A stretch of 64,000 nt of DNA from Tillandsia leiboldiana (Eukaryota > Streptophyta > Magnoliopsida > Poales > Bromeliaceae). Positions 32,259 through 43,600 of the stretch are shown here, piece after piece. The notes beneath the pieces are model-generated. The model made no database searches, had not been told where the DNA came from, and was given only the letters and a program-made list of their open reading frames with translations. The stretch spans positions 16,908 through 80,907 of the forward strand of contig JAQNDB010000492.1 in assembly GCA_029204045.2 (NCBI GenBank), read 5' to 3'. A program made the position numbers and the translations under genes. Within the stretch, counting starts at the first letter, position 1. Every line of letters begins with the position of its first letter.

Positions 32259-33275
32259 TCACTCATCCTCATTTGAATCATCATCATGTGATGTTGGTCC
32301 ATGCGATGTACTCGGTGCAGTTGCTCTAGTGACCACATCATCATGTTTGCACCCAAGGATATCGAAGATTTTCTTTAAACCATCCTCAAGTTTCTTGAAG
32401 CCTTGCTCCATCCTTTGCTTTAAGGAGCGAACATCCCGATGCAAGGTTTGAAGAGTTACGACCTCATCTGATTCAGGAGATTCTTGACGAGGTGGTGCAT
32501 TCACTGTTGCTTCACTTGCATAGCCTTTTGTATCCCCAAATGTCTTCAAAGTGCTAATTGATTTGGCTAAAGTGATTCCATCAATTGCCCCCAAGCCATA
32601 ATCATATTTGGCACAGGAAATGTCCACTCTGTGATCTTCCAGAATACGAGTAATCAAGATTGGATACGGTAGAAGGTCACGTTGCCTTGATCCCTCAATG
32701 ACATGTACCATCTGCTGCCAAATAAGAAATGGAATGTTGATGTTAATTCCATTTGCACTCTCCGGGTGACCAGGGAAAAAGAGAAGTAGCAATCGATCCC
32801 ATCGAATCCTTTTGGTCCCCAGTGTGGGCAATAGGTTGTAGCATACAATTAAGGACAAAATATGATACTCTGGTTTTAGGTCCTTTGATTCAACATATGA
32901 CTTGTTCGTGTGCGTCCCTGACTTGCAAATACAGTCCACAACCATATCCCAATGGGTGTCATGTTGGAAATCACCATCAGTGTAATAAAGACCAGTAGTG
33001 TCAACAGCTAATCCAAGATTTGCACCAATTACTGCTGGAGTAATGTCAAACTTGACGTCCTTAACTGTTGTTTCAATGATGAAGGCCCCTGTGTCATGGT
33101 CCTTTTGAAGTATGTTAGCTCTCTTGTAGAACTCCCTGATGATCTCCACACAAAAACCCATCTTAGGTTGAACTCTGCCAAGTGGCCGAATATGACTTCG
33201 TTCCAAAAGCCTTGCAAAGTCTGGCACCTCACGACATAGCTCGTTAAAATTCACGTGTCGCTCTCCAATGCATAT
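32259..33275 (-). CDS. Post-pol extra ORF (plant-transposon-domain / env-like position)
   Basis: About 339 codons open to the junction at 33275, where a foreign LTR cuts the frame, so the N-terminus and true start are lost (the reading ICIGERHVNFNEL runs into the junction). The globular part has W/L-rich motifs (LSLIVCYNLLPTLGTKRIRWDR, then GHPESANGININIPFLIW and DLLPYPILITRIL). It resembles what is annotated in plants as a putative plant transposon protein domain; I recall this from family style, not a search. The tail has a coiled coil (RSLKQRMEQGFKKLEDGLKK) and an acidic end. No transmembrane segment or signal peptide is evident. It lies between lost pol and the PPT, where sireviruses carry an env-like gene. 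A homologue is at 63127-64000. Confidence 0.65.
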   Translation of the reverse strand: MCIGERHVNFNELCREVPDFARLLERSHIRPLGRVQPKMGFCVEIIREFYKRANILQKDHDTGAFIIETTVKDVKFDITPAVIGANLGLAVDTTGLYYTDGDFQHDTHWDMVVDCICKSGTHTNKSYVESKDLKPEYHILSLIVCYNLLPTLGTKRIRWDRLLLLFFPGHPESANGININIPFLIWQQMVHVIEGSRQRDLLPYPILITRILEDHRVDISCAKYDYGLGAIDGITLAKSISTLKTFGDTKGYASEATVNAPPRQESPESDEVVTLQTLHRDVRSLKQRMEQGFKKLEDGLKKIFDILGCKHDDVVTRATAPSTSHGPTSHDDDSNEDE

Positions 33276-33502
33276 TGTTAAGGAATTTGTATTGGCGTAT
33301 TTCGAGAAATTGATTAAGTCTTGAAGATTGAAGATGAAGAAGTTTGGATCATATACCTCAATCTCAAGAAAGAAGAATTCAAAAGGATCAGGTACGTTTA
33401 ACTAAATATTTTTGGTGATCCGAATACTTCTTATAGTGTAGAAACACTTGGATGAATTTTTAATTGCATAAAAATAAAAAACTGGACATACTACATGTTC
33501 AG

Positions 33503-33733
33503 AGTCCGGACCTGACATTACAGTCCGGACCCCGAACATAGGATAGTTCATGCGCAATTCCAGTCCGGACCTTGGTCACTTCAGTCCGGACCCCGAACGT
33601 GGAATTTGCAGGAATTGCATGAACAGTCCGGACCGTGGAAATTACAGTCCGGATCCCGAAGGTATGTTTTTCTGAAAAAAGTCTGTTTCGCTACGACAGT
33701 CCGGACCGTTATAATTCCAGTCCGGACCGTCGT
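33503..33733 (+). promoter_or_regulatory. Eight AGTCCGGACC sites in four pairs
   Basis: Sites near 33503/33521, 33561/33581, 33624/33645 and 33697/33718. Spacing within a pair is 18-21 bp. The second site of three of the pairs is followed by CCCGAA. Confidence 0.75.
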
Positions 33734-34055
33734 CCTGTAAAATTCCAGAAAAGGTTAGTTTTTTATTCTTATCCTCTTCCAACAGTTTCTAACCTATAAA
33801 TAGACCCTATGATTCATTTTTTAGGGCAGATCCGTATACGACCGAAATAGAAAAATCCACATATAGAGAAGAAAGGAAATAACGAGAATTAATCTATGTT
33901 TCTTCATCTATATTGATTAATTTGATTCTAGGTTTTCAAACTCAAATTTTGAGTAGAATCAAATTAATGAATACTTAGATGGTATTTTCGATCTATTTCT
34001 AATCTAAGTATTCGGCGGATCATCACCACCCAAAAACAACGATTTTCCCAAAATC

Positions 34056-34250
34056 GGCGCGTGGACTCGCGTGGCCTTGTGGATTCAAGGTGCAACCGCT
34101 CTCGTGGATTCGGAGCGAGGTACGTTCGTGGATTCGAGACGTGCTACTGGGTGAAGACCGTGGATTCGGTCGGACGTCGTGGATTCGACGTTGGACGTCG
34201 TGGATTCGGCGTTGGACGCAAATCGTGGATTCGAGGAGCGTTGCGGAGCG
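34056..34250 (+). other. Constant-loop mini-hairpin array in LTR fragment
   Basis: About eight hairpins with TGGATT loop, for example CCTTG/CAAGG, GACCG/CGGTC, ACGTCG/CGACGT and ACGTCG/CGGCGT (a G-U pair), the first with loop TGGACT and stem CGCG. A CGATTTT/AAAATCG hairpin precedes it. Confidence 0.75.
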
Positions 34251-36983
34251 AGCGGAGAAGATCTACTAGGAGCGTATGGAAAAGGTTGAGTCGTAAGTGA
34301 GTACGGTATGTAGGTTTTTATATATTAAGGATCCACACGGATCTAAATAGGTACTATCAAACAACTAGAGCGGGGGGTGAATAGGTGTAATACTTATAAA
34401 CAAATCTCCGTGCAAAATAAAAACCAATGCGGAAATAAAAAACGACACACCGAGATATACGTGGAAACTCCAATCCAGGAGAAAAACCACGGGACCAACA
34501 CGCAATAACAATCCACTAAGAATAGAAGAATAACAAGGTGATTACCGACTCCACGGACTCAACCCCTCCTTCAACTTCTTCGGACCTTGCGCTGCACCGA
34601 TTGCATGTCCACTGCACACGTTCAAATCCACGAACGCCACTCGAATCCACGAGCACACGTTTCGAATCCACGAAACGCCTTCAACACACCGAATCCACGG
34701 TGCTACGTCGAATCCACGACGCAATTCAGCCGATAAGAATATTGGCTTCGATGGTGATCCTTTGCTTAGATTATCATTGAAGAACCGTAGAAGGAATCTC
34801 TAAACAAAGACTAGATTAATTCGACAAAAGATAGATCTTGGAAGAGCCGTCGAATTGACCTAAAAGAGGATAAAGAGAAGAACGATAAAACTAGCCTCTA
34901 GGGTTGCTCTCGAGTGTTTCTGAATTGATCGGTAAGTATCGAGAAACCCTAAGTATCTATTTATAACCCTTGGAAAAAGATAAAAGTCGCTTTAGAAATC
35001 TTATCCCGAGAAGGCATTGTGTACCGGTACCAACAAAACGTGTTCCGGTACTCAATGGTGCAAAAACACAGATTTTTCTATTGTGTTCCGGTACGCAAGT
35101 CTGTGTTCCGGTACACAATGCAAATTACAGAAAATTCTGTGTCGGGTTTGAGGAACTCAAAGTGTGGTTCCGGTACTCAATGTAAAAACTGATTTTTCCA
35201 AGATAAGCTTTATCCAAAACAGACCTAGTACCGGAATCCAAACTTAAAATAAGTTGTAAGGTAAAACCAAGTTCCTAAACCCAAGTCTAAACCGAGTTTC
35301 AATAAATTCCTGATTCCAATGATTATAAATGTACTTAAATCACCATGGTTTAGTTAACCATACCTGAGTGTTATCTTGAGCTCATGTTGAATCTTCAATG
35401 AATCTTCAAAAGCTGATTTGATAATTTGATCCCTTTAAGACTCCGACTCAACTCACGAAATATGCCAACACAAAAAGCTGTAACAGCTAGGTCAAGTTCC
35501 AAGGTAACAATAATTAACTGGATGTAGGAAAATAATAAATCACATGATCATCTGAATACATCAGGAACATCAATTTTCACAGACAAACATGCTATCAATA
35601 TACTATTCTAATCATGCAAGTTCCTACACATAGAATTAATGTGCAATCCGTAGATCTTGAAGACATGGCCACCCACCTGAAGAGCTGAACTGTCCAAAGT
35701 CCCATAGCTGAAAATACCAGGAAAACAATCACTCCAAATCCAACGGGTCCAATAATACCCGCAAACCCTCCTGGGTACAACACAAGGCTAACAATTACAC
35801 TTAATTCCACAATTTACCCAAATAAATCACAATCTGAAAATCATCCTCAAAGATGCTAATTGTTCACCTGTAAAAAGGGCTCCGAAAAATCCGATAAAAA
35901 TACTACTGCGATCGTCGCGTCGAGACCTTCGAAACGGGTACCTGCACGTCCAATTCCGAGCCCCGTAGGCCGACTTACAAATTCTACAGTACAGGTGCGC
36001 AACAATCTCACAACCACACAACTGTAAACTCTTGCACAAATAAAAGGGGAATAGTATACCTCCGGGAAGGTCTCGAAAAAATCCAAGAAAAATATGGTGA
36101 TAATCCTCGTGACGAGTAGATGAAAAAAGTGTATAGGCTCATCTCGATCCGACGCTCGAGCGGGAAGAATAAAATCCGGCAAGGTGATGCTGTCAAGAGA
36201 GAAATCCTGTAGCAATGGGGGTTAAAAATGTACCAGGAACCCCTATAAAAGCTCAAATTCGAGGAAGGTGGTCAATACCAAAAACATAGGCCTACCTCTC
36301 GTGGATCCAACGCCATGAAAATTGTCCAAAAATACAGTCGGGTTAGCTCTGTAGACCTCTCAGACTGAAGTGCAACAATAACAGGCCTCCAACAGAATAT
36401 CGTCGCTCTGCACTACGATGCCGAAGTCGATGACGCCGCGGCCTCAAAAAATTTCGGGCTTCCTCCGCAAGATGCACAACAAGGTGAGCAACAACTTTGA
36501 TGAAGGGTACAATGGCTAACATGCTCGGGCAAAACATTAAAACTGAAGAGGAGGGGTGGTATTTATAGGCTCCACCAAAAAGAAACCAAGAAAAAGCAAA
36601 AATGGGCTTTTTGGGCCCATTTTCGGGCGCCCGGCTGATTCGGGCGCCTACAGTGTTGGGCCCGGCCCAACACTGTGCGCGCCCGAATTAACCAGGGGCC
36701 GCCACGTGGACATAGGCCCCCTCCCGGCGCCCGGCGCACGCGCGCCCGCGAATCAGGGAGCGCCACGTGTCCCGACAGCGGGGCATGGGGCGGCTGCGCC
36801 CGGCCAACCGCGGGGCGCCACGTGGCGCCCCCACGTCGTGGGCTGCCTGCCCACCTGCCCCGACCTGCTCCCCTGGCGCGTGGACCGCGCGCGCGTGAGC
36901 CGGCCACTCGCAGGCCGCCACGTGGCGCGCCCTGGTCCATGCGCCAGGCCGCAAGCCCCCGTGGACCGCGCACATAGAGCCCG

Positions 36984-37002
36984 CCAATCACGAGCCGCCA
37001 CG
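36984..37002 (+). promoter_or_regulatory. ERSE-type element 1 in LTR E
   Basis: Exact CCAAT-N9-CCACG on the plus strand, overlapping CACGTG. A one-mismatch version (CCAAC-N9-CCACG) lies near 36805-36823. Confidence 0.7.
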
Positions 37003-37064
37003 TGTCCCTCGCGCCGGCCCATGCACCAGCGCCACGTTTCCGTGGACCGTGCCGCGTGCGCCGG

Positions 37065-37083
37065 CCAATCCGGTGCTGCCACG
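37065..37083 (+). promoter_or_regulatory. ERSE-type element 2 in LTR E
   Basis: Exact CCAAT-N9-CCACG with a different spacer, 81 bp from the previous one. Confidence 0.7.
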
Positions 37084-37632
37084 TGGCACCAGGCCGGTCC
37101 ACGGCCTCCCCTATGCACCAAAATGCGCGAAAAACTTCCGGGGGTCCCTTTTTGGGCATCCGGACTCCGAAAAAGGCAAGTAAATAGCCGATTTTCGACG
37201 TTTTTTCGCGCTGAATCCAAATATGACCTCGGATTAGCCTAAAGCCCTTTCTAAATTCTGACAAAAATAGCCGGAAGGCAGGCTCAATCCCGAAGCCTCA
37301 CAGAGTCCGTCCAACGCATCTATTTGACGCGTTGCGGGTCCCACACACCAACAATAGGTGTTCTACATCACGGGTCATGGGAGAAGCTACACGGGGATCG
37401 GGGTCACTGTTAAGGAATTTGTTTTGGCGCATTTCGTGAAAGTATTAAGTCTTGAAGATTGAAGATGAAGAAGTTTGGATCATGTTACTCAATCTCAAGA
37501 AAGAAGAATTCAAAAGGATCAGGTATGTTTAACTAATTATTTTTGGTGATCCGAATACTTCTTATAGTGTAGAAACACTTGGATGAATTTTTAATTGCAT
37601 AAAAATCAAAAACTGGACATGGGACATGTTCA

Positions 37633-37860
37633 GGATCCGGATCAGACATTCCAATCCGGCCGGATCCCGAAGGGTGTTAGTTCATACGCAAATTCAATCC
37701 GGATCCAAGTCCTTTCTGATCCGGATCCCGAACATGGGTTTTTGCTGAATTGTATGAACGATCCGGATCAGGCACTTCGATCCGGATCCCGAACCTTTAT
37801 TTTTCAGGAAACTGTCTGTCTCGTTACTGCAATCCGGATCGCCGAAATCTGATCCGGATC
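37633..37860 (+). promoter_or_regulatory. Eight GATCCGGATC sites in four pairs
   Basis: Near 37633/37652, 37695/37718, 37760/37779 and 37831/37851. Same number, pairing and position as the AGTCCGGACC set at 33503, but a different palindrome around CCGG. Confidence 0.8.
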
Positions 37861-38184
37861 GTCGTCCTGAAAAATCCCAGAAAAGGTTAGTTTTTGATTC
37901 TTATCTTCTTCCAACGGTTTCTAACCTACAAATAGACCCTTTAATTCATCTTTTAGGGTACGATGCAAAAAGCGAAAAATACGACCGAAATAAAAAAATC
38001 CACATATAGAGAAGAAAGGAAATACTAGATTTAATTCTATGTTTCTTCATCTATATTATTAATTTGATTCTAGGTTTTCCAAACTCAGATTTTGAGTAGA
38101 ATCAAATTAATGAATACTTAGATGGTATTTCCGATCTATTTCTAATCTAAGTATTCGGCGGATCATCACCACCCAAAAACAACG

Positions 38185-38365
38185 ATTTTCTCAAAATCGG
38201 CGCGTGGACTCGCGTGGCCTTGTGGATTCAAGGTGCAACCGCTCTCGTGGATTCGGAGCGAGGTACGTTCGTGGATTCGAAGCGTGCTACTGGGTGAAGA
38301 CCGTGGATTCGGTCGGACGTCGTGGATTCAGCGTTGGGCGCTGATCGTGGATTCGAGAAGCGTTG
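38185..38365 (+). other. Constant-loop mini-hairpin array in H LTR
   Basis: Hairpins with TGGATT loop: CCTTG/CAAGG, CGCTC(T)CG/CGGAGCG, ACGTTCG/CGAAGCGT (one bulge), GACCG/CGGTC, and degraded ones near 38319 and 38346. CGATTTT/AAAATCG precedes them. Confidence 0.75.
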
Positions 38366-38657
38366 CGGAGCGAGCGGAGAAGATCTACTAGGAGCGTATG
38401 GAAAAGGTTGAGTCGTCTGTGAGTACGGTATATCACCTTGTACGTGTTTAATTCTAGTGGATTTCACCGTGTGATCGGTCCCGTGGTTTTTTACTCCGGT
38501 TTGGAGTTTTTCCACGTAAAAATCTTGCGTGTTTATTTTTATTTCCGCATTGGGTTTTATTGCGCAATGATTTTTTGAGTGTTTAACGTTTACACCTATT
38601 CACCCCCTCTAGGTGTTTTTTCCCCTATTTAGATCCAATTATATATAACCCAACAAG

Positions 38658-38669
38658 TGGTATCAGAGC
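38658..38669 (+). other. Primer-binding site of H
   Basis: TGGTATCAGAGC two bases after the LTR. Confidence 0.9.
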
Positions 38670-38688
38670 AGGAATAGGGTTGTAAACA

Positions 38689-40693
38689 ATGGTTGAAGGT
38701 GGAAACATCAATAGACCCCCGTTCTTCGATGGAACAAATTATGCCTACTGGAAAGTACGGATGAAAGCCTTTTTAATTTCCATCGACGAACGGGTGTGGC
38801 AATCAATTGAATTAGGATGGTCTAATCCAACTGAAATTCTTGCTGATGTTCGCACCATCAAACCTAGGTCGAAATGGACCAAGGAAGAGATTGATTTATC
38901 CTCTTACAATGGCAAAGGGATTAACGCTTTATTTAATGCTTTGTCGCAAACAGAGTTCTCTCGCGTCTCGGTATGTGAGACTGCGAAAGAAATCTGGGAT
39001 GTTCTTCAAGTTACACATGAGGGAACTAACCTTGTGAAGATTCAGAAACTGCAAATGCTTACGAGCAAGTTTGACTCTATTTTCATGGCAGAAAATGAAT
39101 CGTTCACAGATTATTATACACGATTGCAAGATATCGTGAATTCATGTGCTAACTTGGGAGAGAAAATTCCAGAATTTAAAATTGTAAGAAAGATTTTAAA
39201 AACTCTTCCTGAAAGATTTCGATCCAAGGTTAGCCATTGAAACTATTAAACACCCGGACGAAATCCGTGTAGAAGAATTAGTTGGTTCTTTACAAACATA
39301 TGAAATGACATTTCCTACTAACTATTCTTCGGGAAAGGCATCCTCTTCTAAGTCTTCAGGTTATGCTTTGAAAACAACAAAAGAAGAAGACGCGGATTCA
39401 TCCTCCTCAAACGATGACGAGAACCTATCTATGGAGGACTTTGAGAAGCAGCTCGCTCTCTTGACAAGGAAGTTTCGCCGAAATTTTCGAAGGGGTAATT
39501 CAAGCAAAACTCCATCCTTCGGAAAGTCGAAGAAAGGCAAGGGTTCTTCAAGTTACAAGTCAAGAAAGCAAGAGAATTTTTCAAAGGATAAGAAAAGTTT
39601 AGAGGGACAAGTACAATTCTTCAAATGTCGAGGCTACGGCCACATTGCAACGGAATGTCCAAATAAGAATCCGTCAAAGAAGAAAGCGATGCAAGCCGTC
39701 ACTTGGGATGACACCTCATCGTCAAATGAGTCGTCTTCAAGTGATGAAGAAAATAACGCAACGGCGTTCCACGCGTCCACATCTTCACCCTTCATGTGCT
39801 TAATGGCAAGTACATCCGAGTCATTGTTCAACTCCTCCCAAGTTGAAAAGAATGCAACGGACGATGAATCGGATAATTCTGAAGGTGAAGACTTTGCTTT
39901 TGCCTACCATAAGCTTTTGAGGGATTTAAAGAAACTGGCAAAGCAAAATAAGAGTTTGAGAGGGAGATTGCAGGATCTCGAAGAAGAAGCAAAAAGGGCA
40001 TCTTCTCTCTCAAATGCTCTTGAAGTGGAAAGGGATAATCTGATTAAAGTAAATGTTTCCCTTCAAGAGTCCAATGAGCAATTTGAGAAGAATTATGTAG
40101 ATATGGTGAACAAAGCGAATTACTTCTTGAAGCTCAACGGCGAGGCTCGACAGGAAAATTTGGAAATGACAAAGACCATTTTCCAACTCAAAGATGATTT
40201 AAAGCAATTTTCTTCTGGAAGGAGTAAGTTGGATAGGATTCTTGGTCTCGGTTAAACAAATCGGTTCGGCCTCGGATACACTCAAACTGGAGACATTCCT
40301 AGTTCGAGTGGGACAGTCTTTGTGCCCCAGTCGGTATCTCCTCCTCCGACACCGGAACTAACGACAAGCAACGACAACAAGCCTACTTCACCCTCCTCGG
40401 GATTGTCAAGCACTAAGGTATGTTTTCGTTGTGGTTATGCAGGGCACATAAGGAGAAATTGCAAGAATGGAGTGAAAAGATCAAATCAAGTACATCTTGC
40501 AACTACTACCAATGAGTTCATTTCCCGCAAATCAAAGAAGGACCTTTCAAAAGAAAAGAACATTGGTAGTACATCAAACAAGACGACGACGTCAAGGAAA
40601 AGCGATGGATCAATCAAGACACTTTCACCAAAGGTATCAACTTCACAATCATTTTCGACGTACTCCAAAACTCGAAAGGTTTGGGTACGCAAA
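38689..40693 (+). pseudogene. gag: Gag of element H, frameshifted
   Basis: ATG 38689 opens MVEGGNINRPPFFDGTNYAYWK, typical of copia gag (UBN2/DUF4219-like). The frame ends at TGA 39238; coding continues in another frame (..IRVEELVGSLQTYEM), so one indel lies near 39230. A second shift is near 40252, after the GLG motif. The middle part (39305-40252) has a basic stretch, a degenerate knuckle FFKCRGYGHIATEC whose first Cys is Phe, an S/D/E-rich region and a long coiled coil. The third part has an intact knuckle CFRCGYAGHIRRNC. F interrupts it at 40693; reading resumes in frame at 44367, after the duplicated GCAAA. Confidence 0.85.
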
Positions 40694-43600
40694 TGTGATG
40701 ACCTGGATCTCTGCAGAGCTGTGGTGGAGTCATTGGTGGCTTCTGGGAGCTTGTTTTGTGTATCGGAGGTGTTTGTGCACCAATTGGACACAAGTGGCGG
40801 ACTTCGGGCTTATTGGATCACGTGGGTGATCGGTGGACTCCGTCGGATCTTTAGAAGTGGTTTCGCGCGAAGCGGATATTAAAAATGGACTCAGCGCGAA
40901 GTTTGGACCAAGGAACACCTTTCCGGATGCCTTCGGCAAATTTTGGAGTTGGAATTTGGCAAAATGGACATCAAATTCGGATTCAGCGCGCGAAAACGGT
41001 CAAAACGGACTACCCACTTGTTATTTTTGAGCACCGGTCACTGTTCATGCCGGAACAGTGTTTCCGGCCGTCGGCGGCGGGCAGCGGCGGAGCACGGCGG
41101 ACGGGCTCGGGCAGGCGGCGGAGCGGCCGCGGGCAGCGCGCGGGCAGGCGCGCGGGCGCGCGGGCAGGCACGTGGTCCACGGGCCGTCGTGCACCGGGGG
41201 CTGGACACGTGGCAGTGTCGGAGTGGTCGGTTTAGTGGACTTGGACCACGGAGCAGGCGGGCGTGGTGCATGGACCGGCGGGACACGTGGCGTCTTGCGG
41301 TTGGTGGGCTCATGGAGGCTGGGTCCACGGCGGTGCACCGGGTGCCTCGGGTTCCGTGCCTGGCAGGGGCGCCAGGCGGCGCGTCAGGCGAGCACGTGGG
41401 CGCGGCAGGCGGGCGCTGACCGGGTGCGCGCCACGTTTCGACGTCTGCTGGTGGCCACGCGGCGCAGCGGGAGTGGTGGCTCCCGCTGTTGCCTGTTTTG
41501 TGGGCGACATGGAGGCCCGAGGGACTTCCGGGCGCGCACAGTGTTGGGCCGGACCCAACACTGTAGCCGCCCGAAAGTCTGGAGCGCCCGGAAATGGGGA
41601 CAGGATGGGTATTATTTGAATTGTTTCTTCCTTTCTATAAATAGGCCGAGTTCAACTGAAGAGAGCTTCTTCCCTGTTCATCCTTTCACTGTGCAACCTT
41701 CAGGACATTTCCTCCTCTCCCTGGGACGGATCCATCTGCAGATTCTAGGATTTTTCAGCGGCACGCATCCTGAGGTTTGCATTTTTACGGCGCGGCGCGA
41801 CGCTCGTTCGTTTGTGGTCTTCTTCGTCGCGTTTTGGTGCAAGGACTCCCCCGGCTTACTCCGAGCACCTTTTTCTGTGATTCTTGCGCCATCGTCTTCA
41901 CGACAGGTAGGGCTACGTTCCCCATGTTTACTGGTTTTTCCTATTCTGAGCTTTTCATGGGTTTTTCGGATCATCTTGTGACCTCATTTTCTGGGGCGGA
42001 GTTTTGGGACAGCGGTGCGGTATTTTGGCGATATCTTCGCGCACAGGCATCGGATTGGGGCGATTCAGGAGGCGTTTTGCATCTACACATCACGAGGAAT
42101 ATCCCCAAATTTTCTTGGAATTTTCTGAAAATTTTTCGAAGGTGAAAAATATCTGTGTACAGAAGTTATTGCTACAGTTTTTTTGAGCAGTTTAGTTCGA
42201 GGTGATTCCCTTGTCGGATTTGTTTCTCAGTGTAGGAAACTCGGATTTGAGCGTGCAGGTAGTCGTTTCGACGGGTTCGTCGCGAGGATCGTGACAGTAT
42301 TTTTTCTTGGATTTTTCCAGGCACTTCTCACAGGTAAAAACAGGGAAACATTGGACTATTGTGTTTGGGGCAGATTTTTGTGTGAGCATTGTATGTTATT
42401 TATGTATGTTCTTTTGGGAATTTTGTACAATGATCGCGGCGGCTTATCGGTTTGGGCGAGAGCACTTTTTGGACTTGGAATTAGCGATCGAGGTGGGTGG
42501 TTGTTGTTTACCTCTATTTTGACATGCTCACTAGGAATATTAGAGTGATCCCTTTATTTGGACATGCATGCTTAAGTGATATAAAATTGTGAGCCTTTCC
42601 TATGGAAATTACTATTGTGGATATTTGATAGTGGTTGGGACTTATACATGTTGGTATGGATGGAATGTTAGCGTTTAACCTTGCATGTGGATTGGATTAT
42701 TTATTTTGGACTATATGATTATCCTGTTAGTGGTTGGTACTATTTGAGGATTTTATGACATGCATAGGTGGATAGTGATGCTTTATCATGGAACATGGAT
42801 TATAGACATGTGTGGTTGGATAATGTTTTTGCATGATGGTTATATCTATGCGGAGCTATTGATTGTTACACATGTGGAACCACTATTGGACACCTTTTTC
42901 TTTATTTCCTTGGGAACACTTGCATGCTTGTTTGGACATCTAGATAGGCCATCTTTTATTGCTACACTTTCATGCTGGAACTTGACTTAGGAGAAACCTT
43001 GTTTGTTTCTTTTCTCCTTTCGTTAGTCAGGTGGTATTTGTTGCTCGGGTTTGAGCAGGGGTTTGGGATAGTGTAGCCGGGGCCTGGATTATGGATCATG
43101 GGTTTTGGCGGCGACCGCGGATATTGGGCGGTTGACCGGATGTAGGATATATGACATCGGTGATAGGGCATGATTATGGACTAGAGGGTTTTGTGGCAAC
43201 CGCGGATAGTAGGCGGTTGACCAGATGTCGGATGTGGGACATGATTGTGATTGTGGGTTATTCCGGCGACCGCGGATATTGGGCGGTTGACCGGAGGTCG
43301 GTTGTTAGACTTGGTTGTTGATTGTGGGGTATTGCGGCAATCGCGGATATTGGGCGATTGACCGGATGGTTTCTTTTGCATCTGATTGGGAATCAGTTTT
43401 CTTTTAGTGGAGGGTTGTGTTCCACTGGGGTTTTATAGTTGTGATCCAATCCTGCTTTTATCACACCGGCGCGGTTATTGCCCGGTGATGCTTTTATCAC
43501 ACCGGCGCGGTTATTGCCCGGTGATGCTTTCCTCGTGTGGGTCGCTCCCCTCGAGTTCCCCTCCGGAGGCCGGGGCCAGACAGTTATGGACAGTTTTGCT

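Larger units (their letters stand above)
33276..34308 (+). mobile_element. Forward sirevirus LTR fragment inside G
   Basis: Starts TGTTAAGGAATTTG like the H LTR (37409) and follows it to GTGAGTACGGTA, then stops where the G 5' LTR begins; about 210 bp of the LTR 3' end are missing. It is opposite in orientation to G. It carries the AGTCCGGACC array and the mini-hairpin array. Confidence 0.8.
30532..35485 (-). mobile_element. Element G: chimeric non-autonomous copia (sirevirus-like)
   Basis: Reverse element of 4954 bp with LTRs 30532-31711 (3' LTR, 1180 bp) and 34309-35485 (5' LTR, 1177 bp). LTR sense ends are TGTTACGGC/TGTTACAGC and CCTACA. It is flanked by GCTAG at 30527-30531 and 35486-35490. 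The LTRs differ at roughly two dozen positions by eye (about 2%). The 2597-bp interior has no gag-pol. It holds the extra ORF typical of the post-pol position, purine tracts, and a forward 1033-bp piece of a related LTR. The intact target duplication shows it integrated as a unit, so the chimera probably formed before integration. Confidence 0.85.
29969..37408 (-). mobile_element. LTR E (reverse, gypsy), split by G, truncated by B
   Basis: Segments 29969-30531 and 35486-37408 are one reverse gypsy LTR: they join at the GCTAG duplicated by G, giving GGGGTGCTAGGTCAAGTTCC, a sequence present uninterrupted in C near 14653-14673. About 2.5 kb remain. The sense 3' end (about 770 bp by comparison with C) is missing at 29968/29969, where element B ends, so that part should lie left of B, outside the window. 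The sense start is cut at GGGGTCAC by copia element H. It has a reverse TATA (TATTTATA, 36560-36567) and a dense set of G-boxes from 36700 to 37085. No coding capacity. Confidence 0.75.
37409..38655 (+). repeat. 5' LTR of element H
   Basis: 1247 bp, TGTTAAGG..AACCCAACA. U3 has the GATCCGGATC array; further on lie the mini-hairpin array and the end ..CCCCTATTTAGATCC. No gene. Confidence 0.9.

Noticed and set aside
33276..34308. Independent solo LTR inserted in G
   Set aside because: Its 3' end is missing and no matching short duplication flanks it; a chimeric junction fits better.
41058..41981. 307-codon frame in LTR F
   Set aside because: GC-rich promoter region of a solo LTR; no motif, and other LTRs do not conserve the frame.
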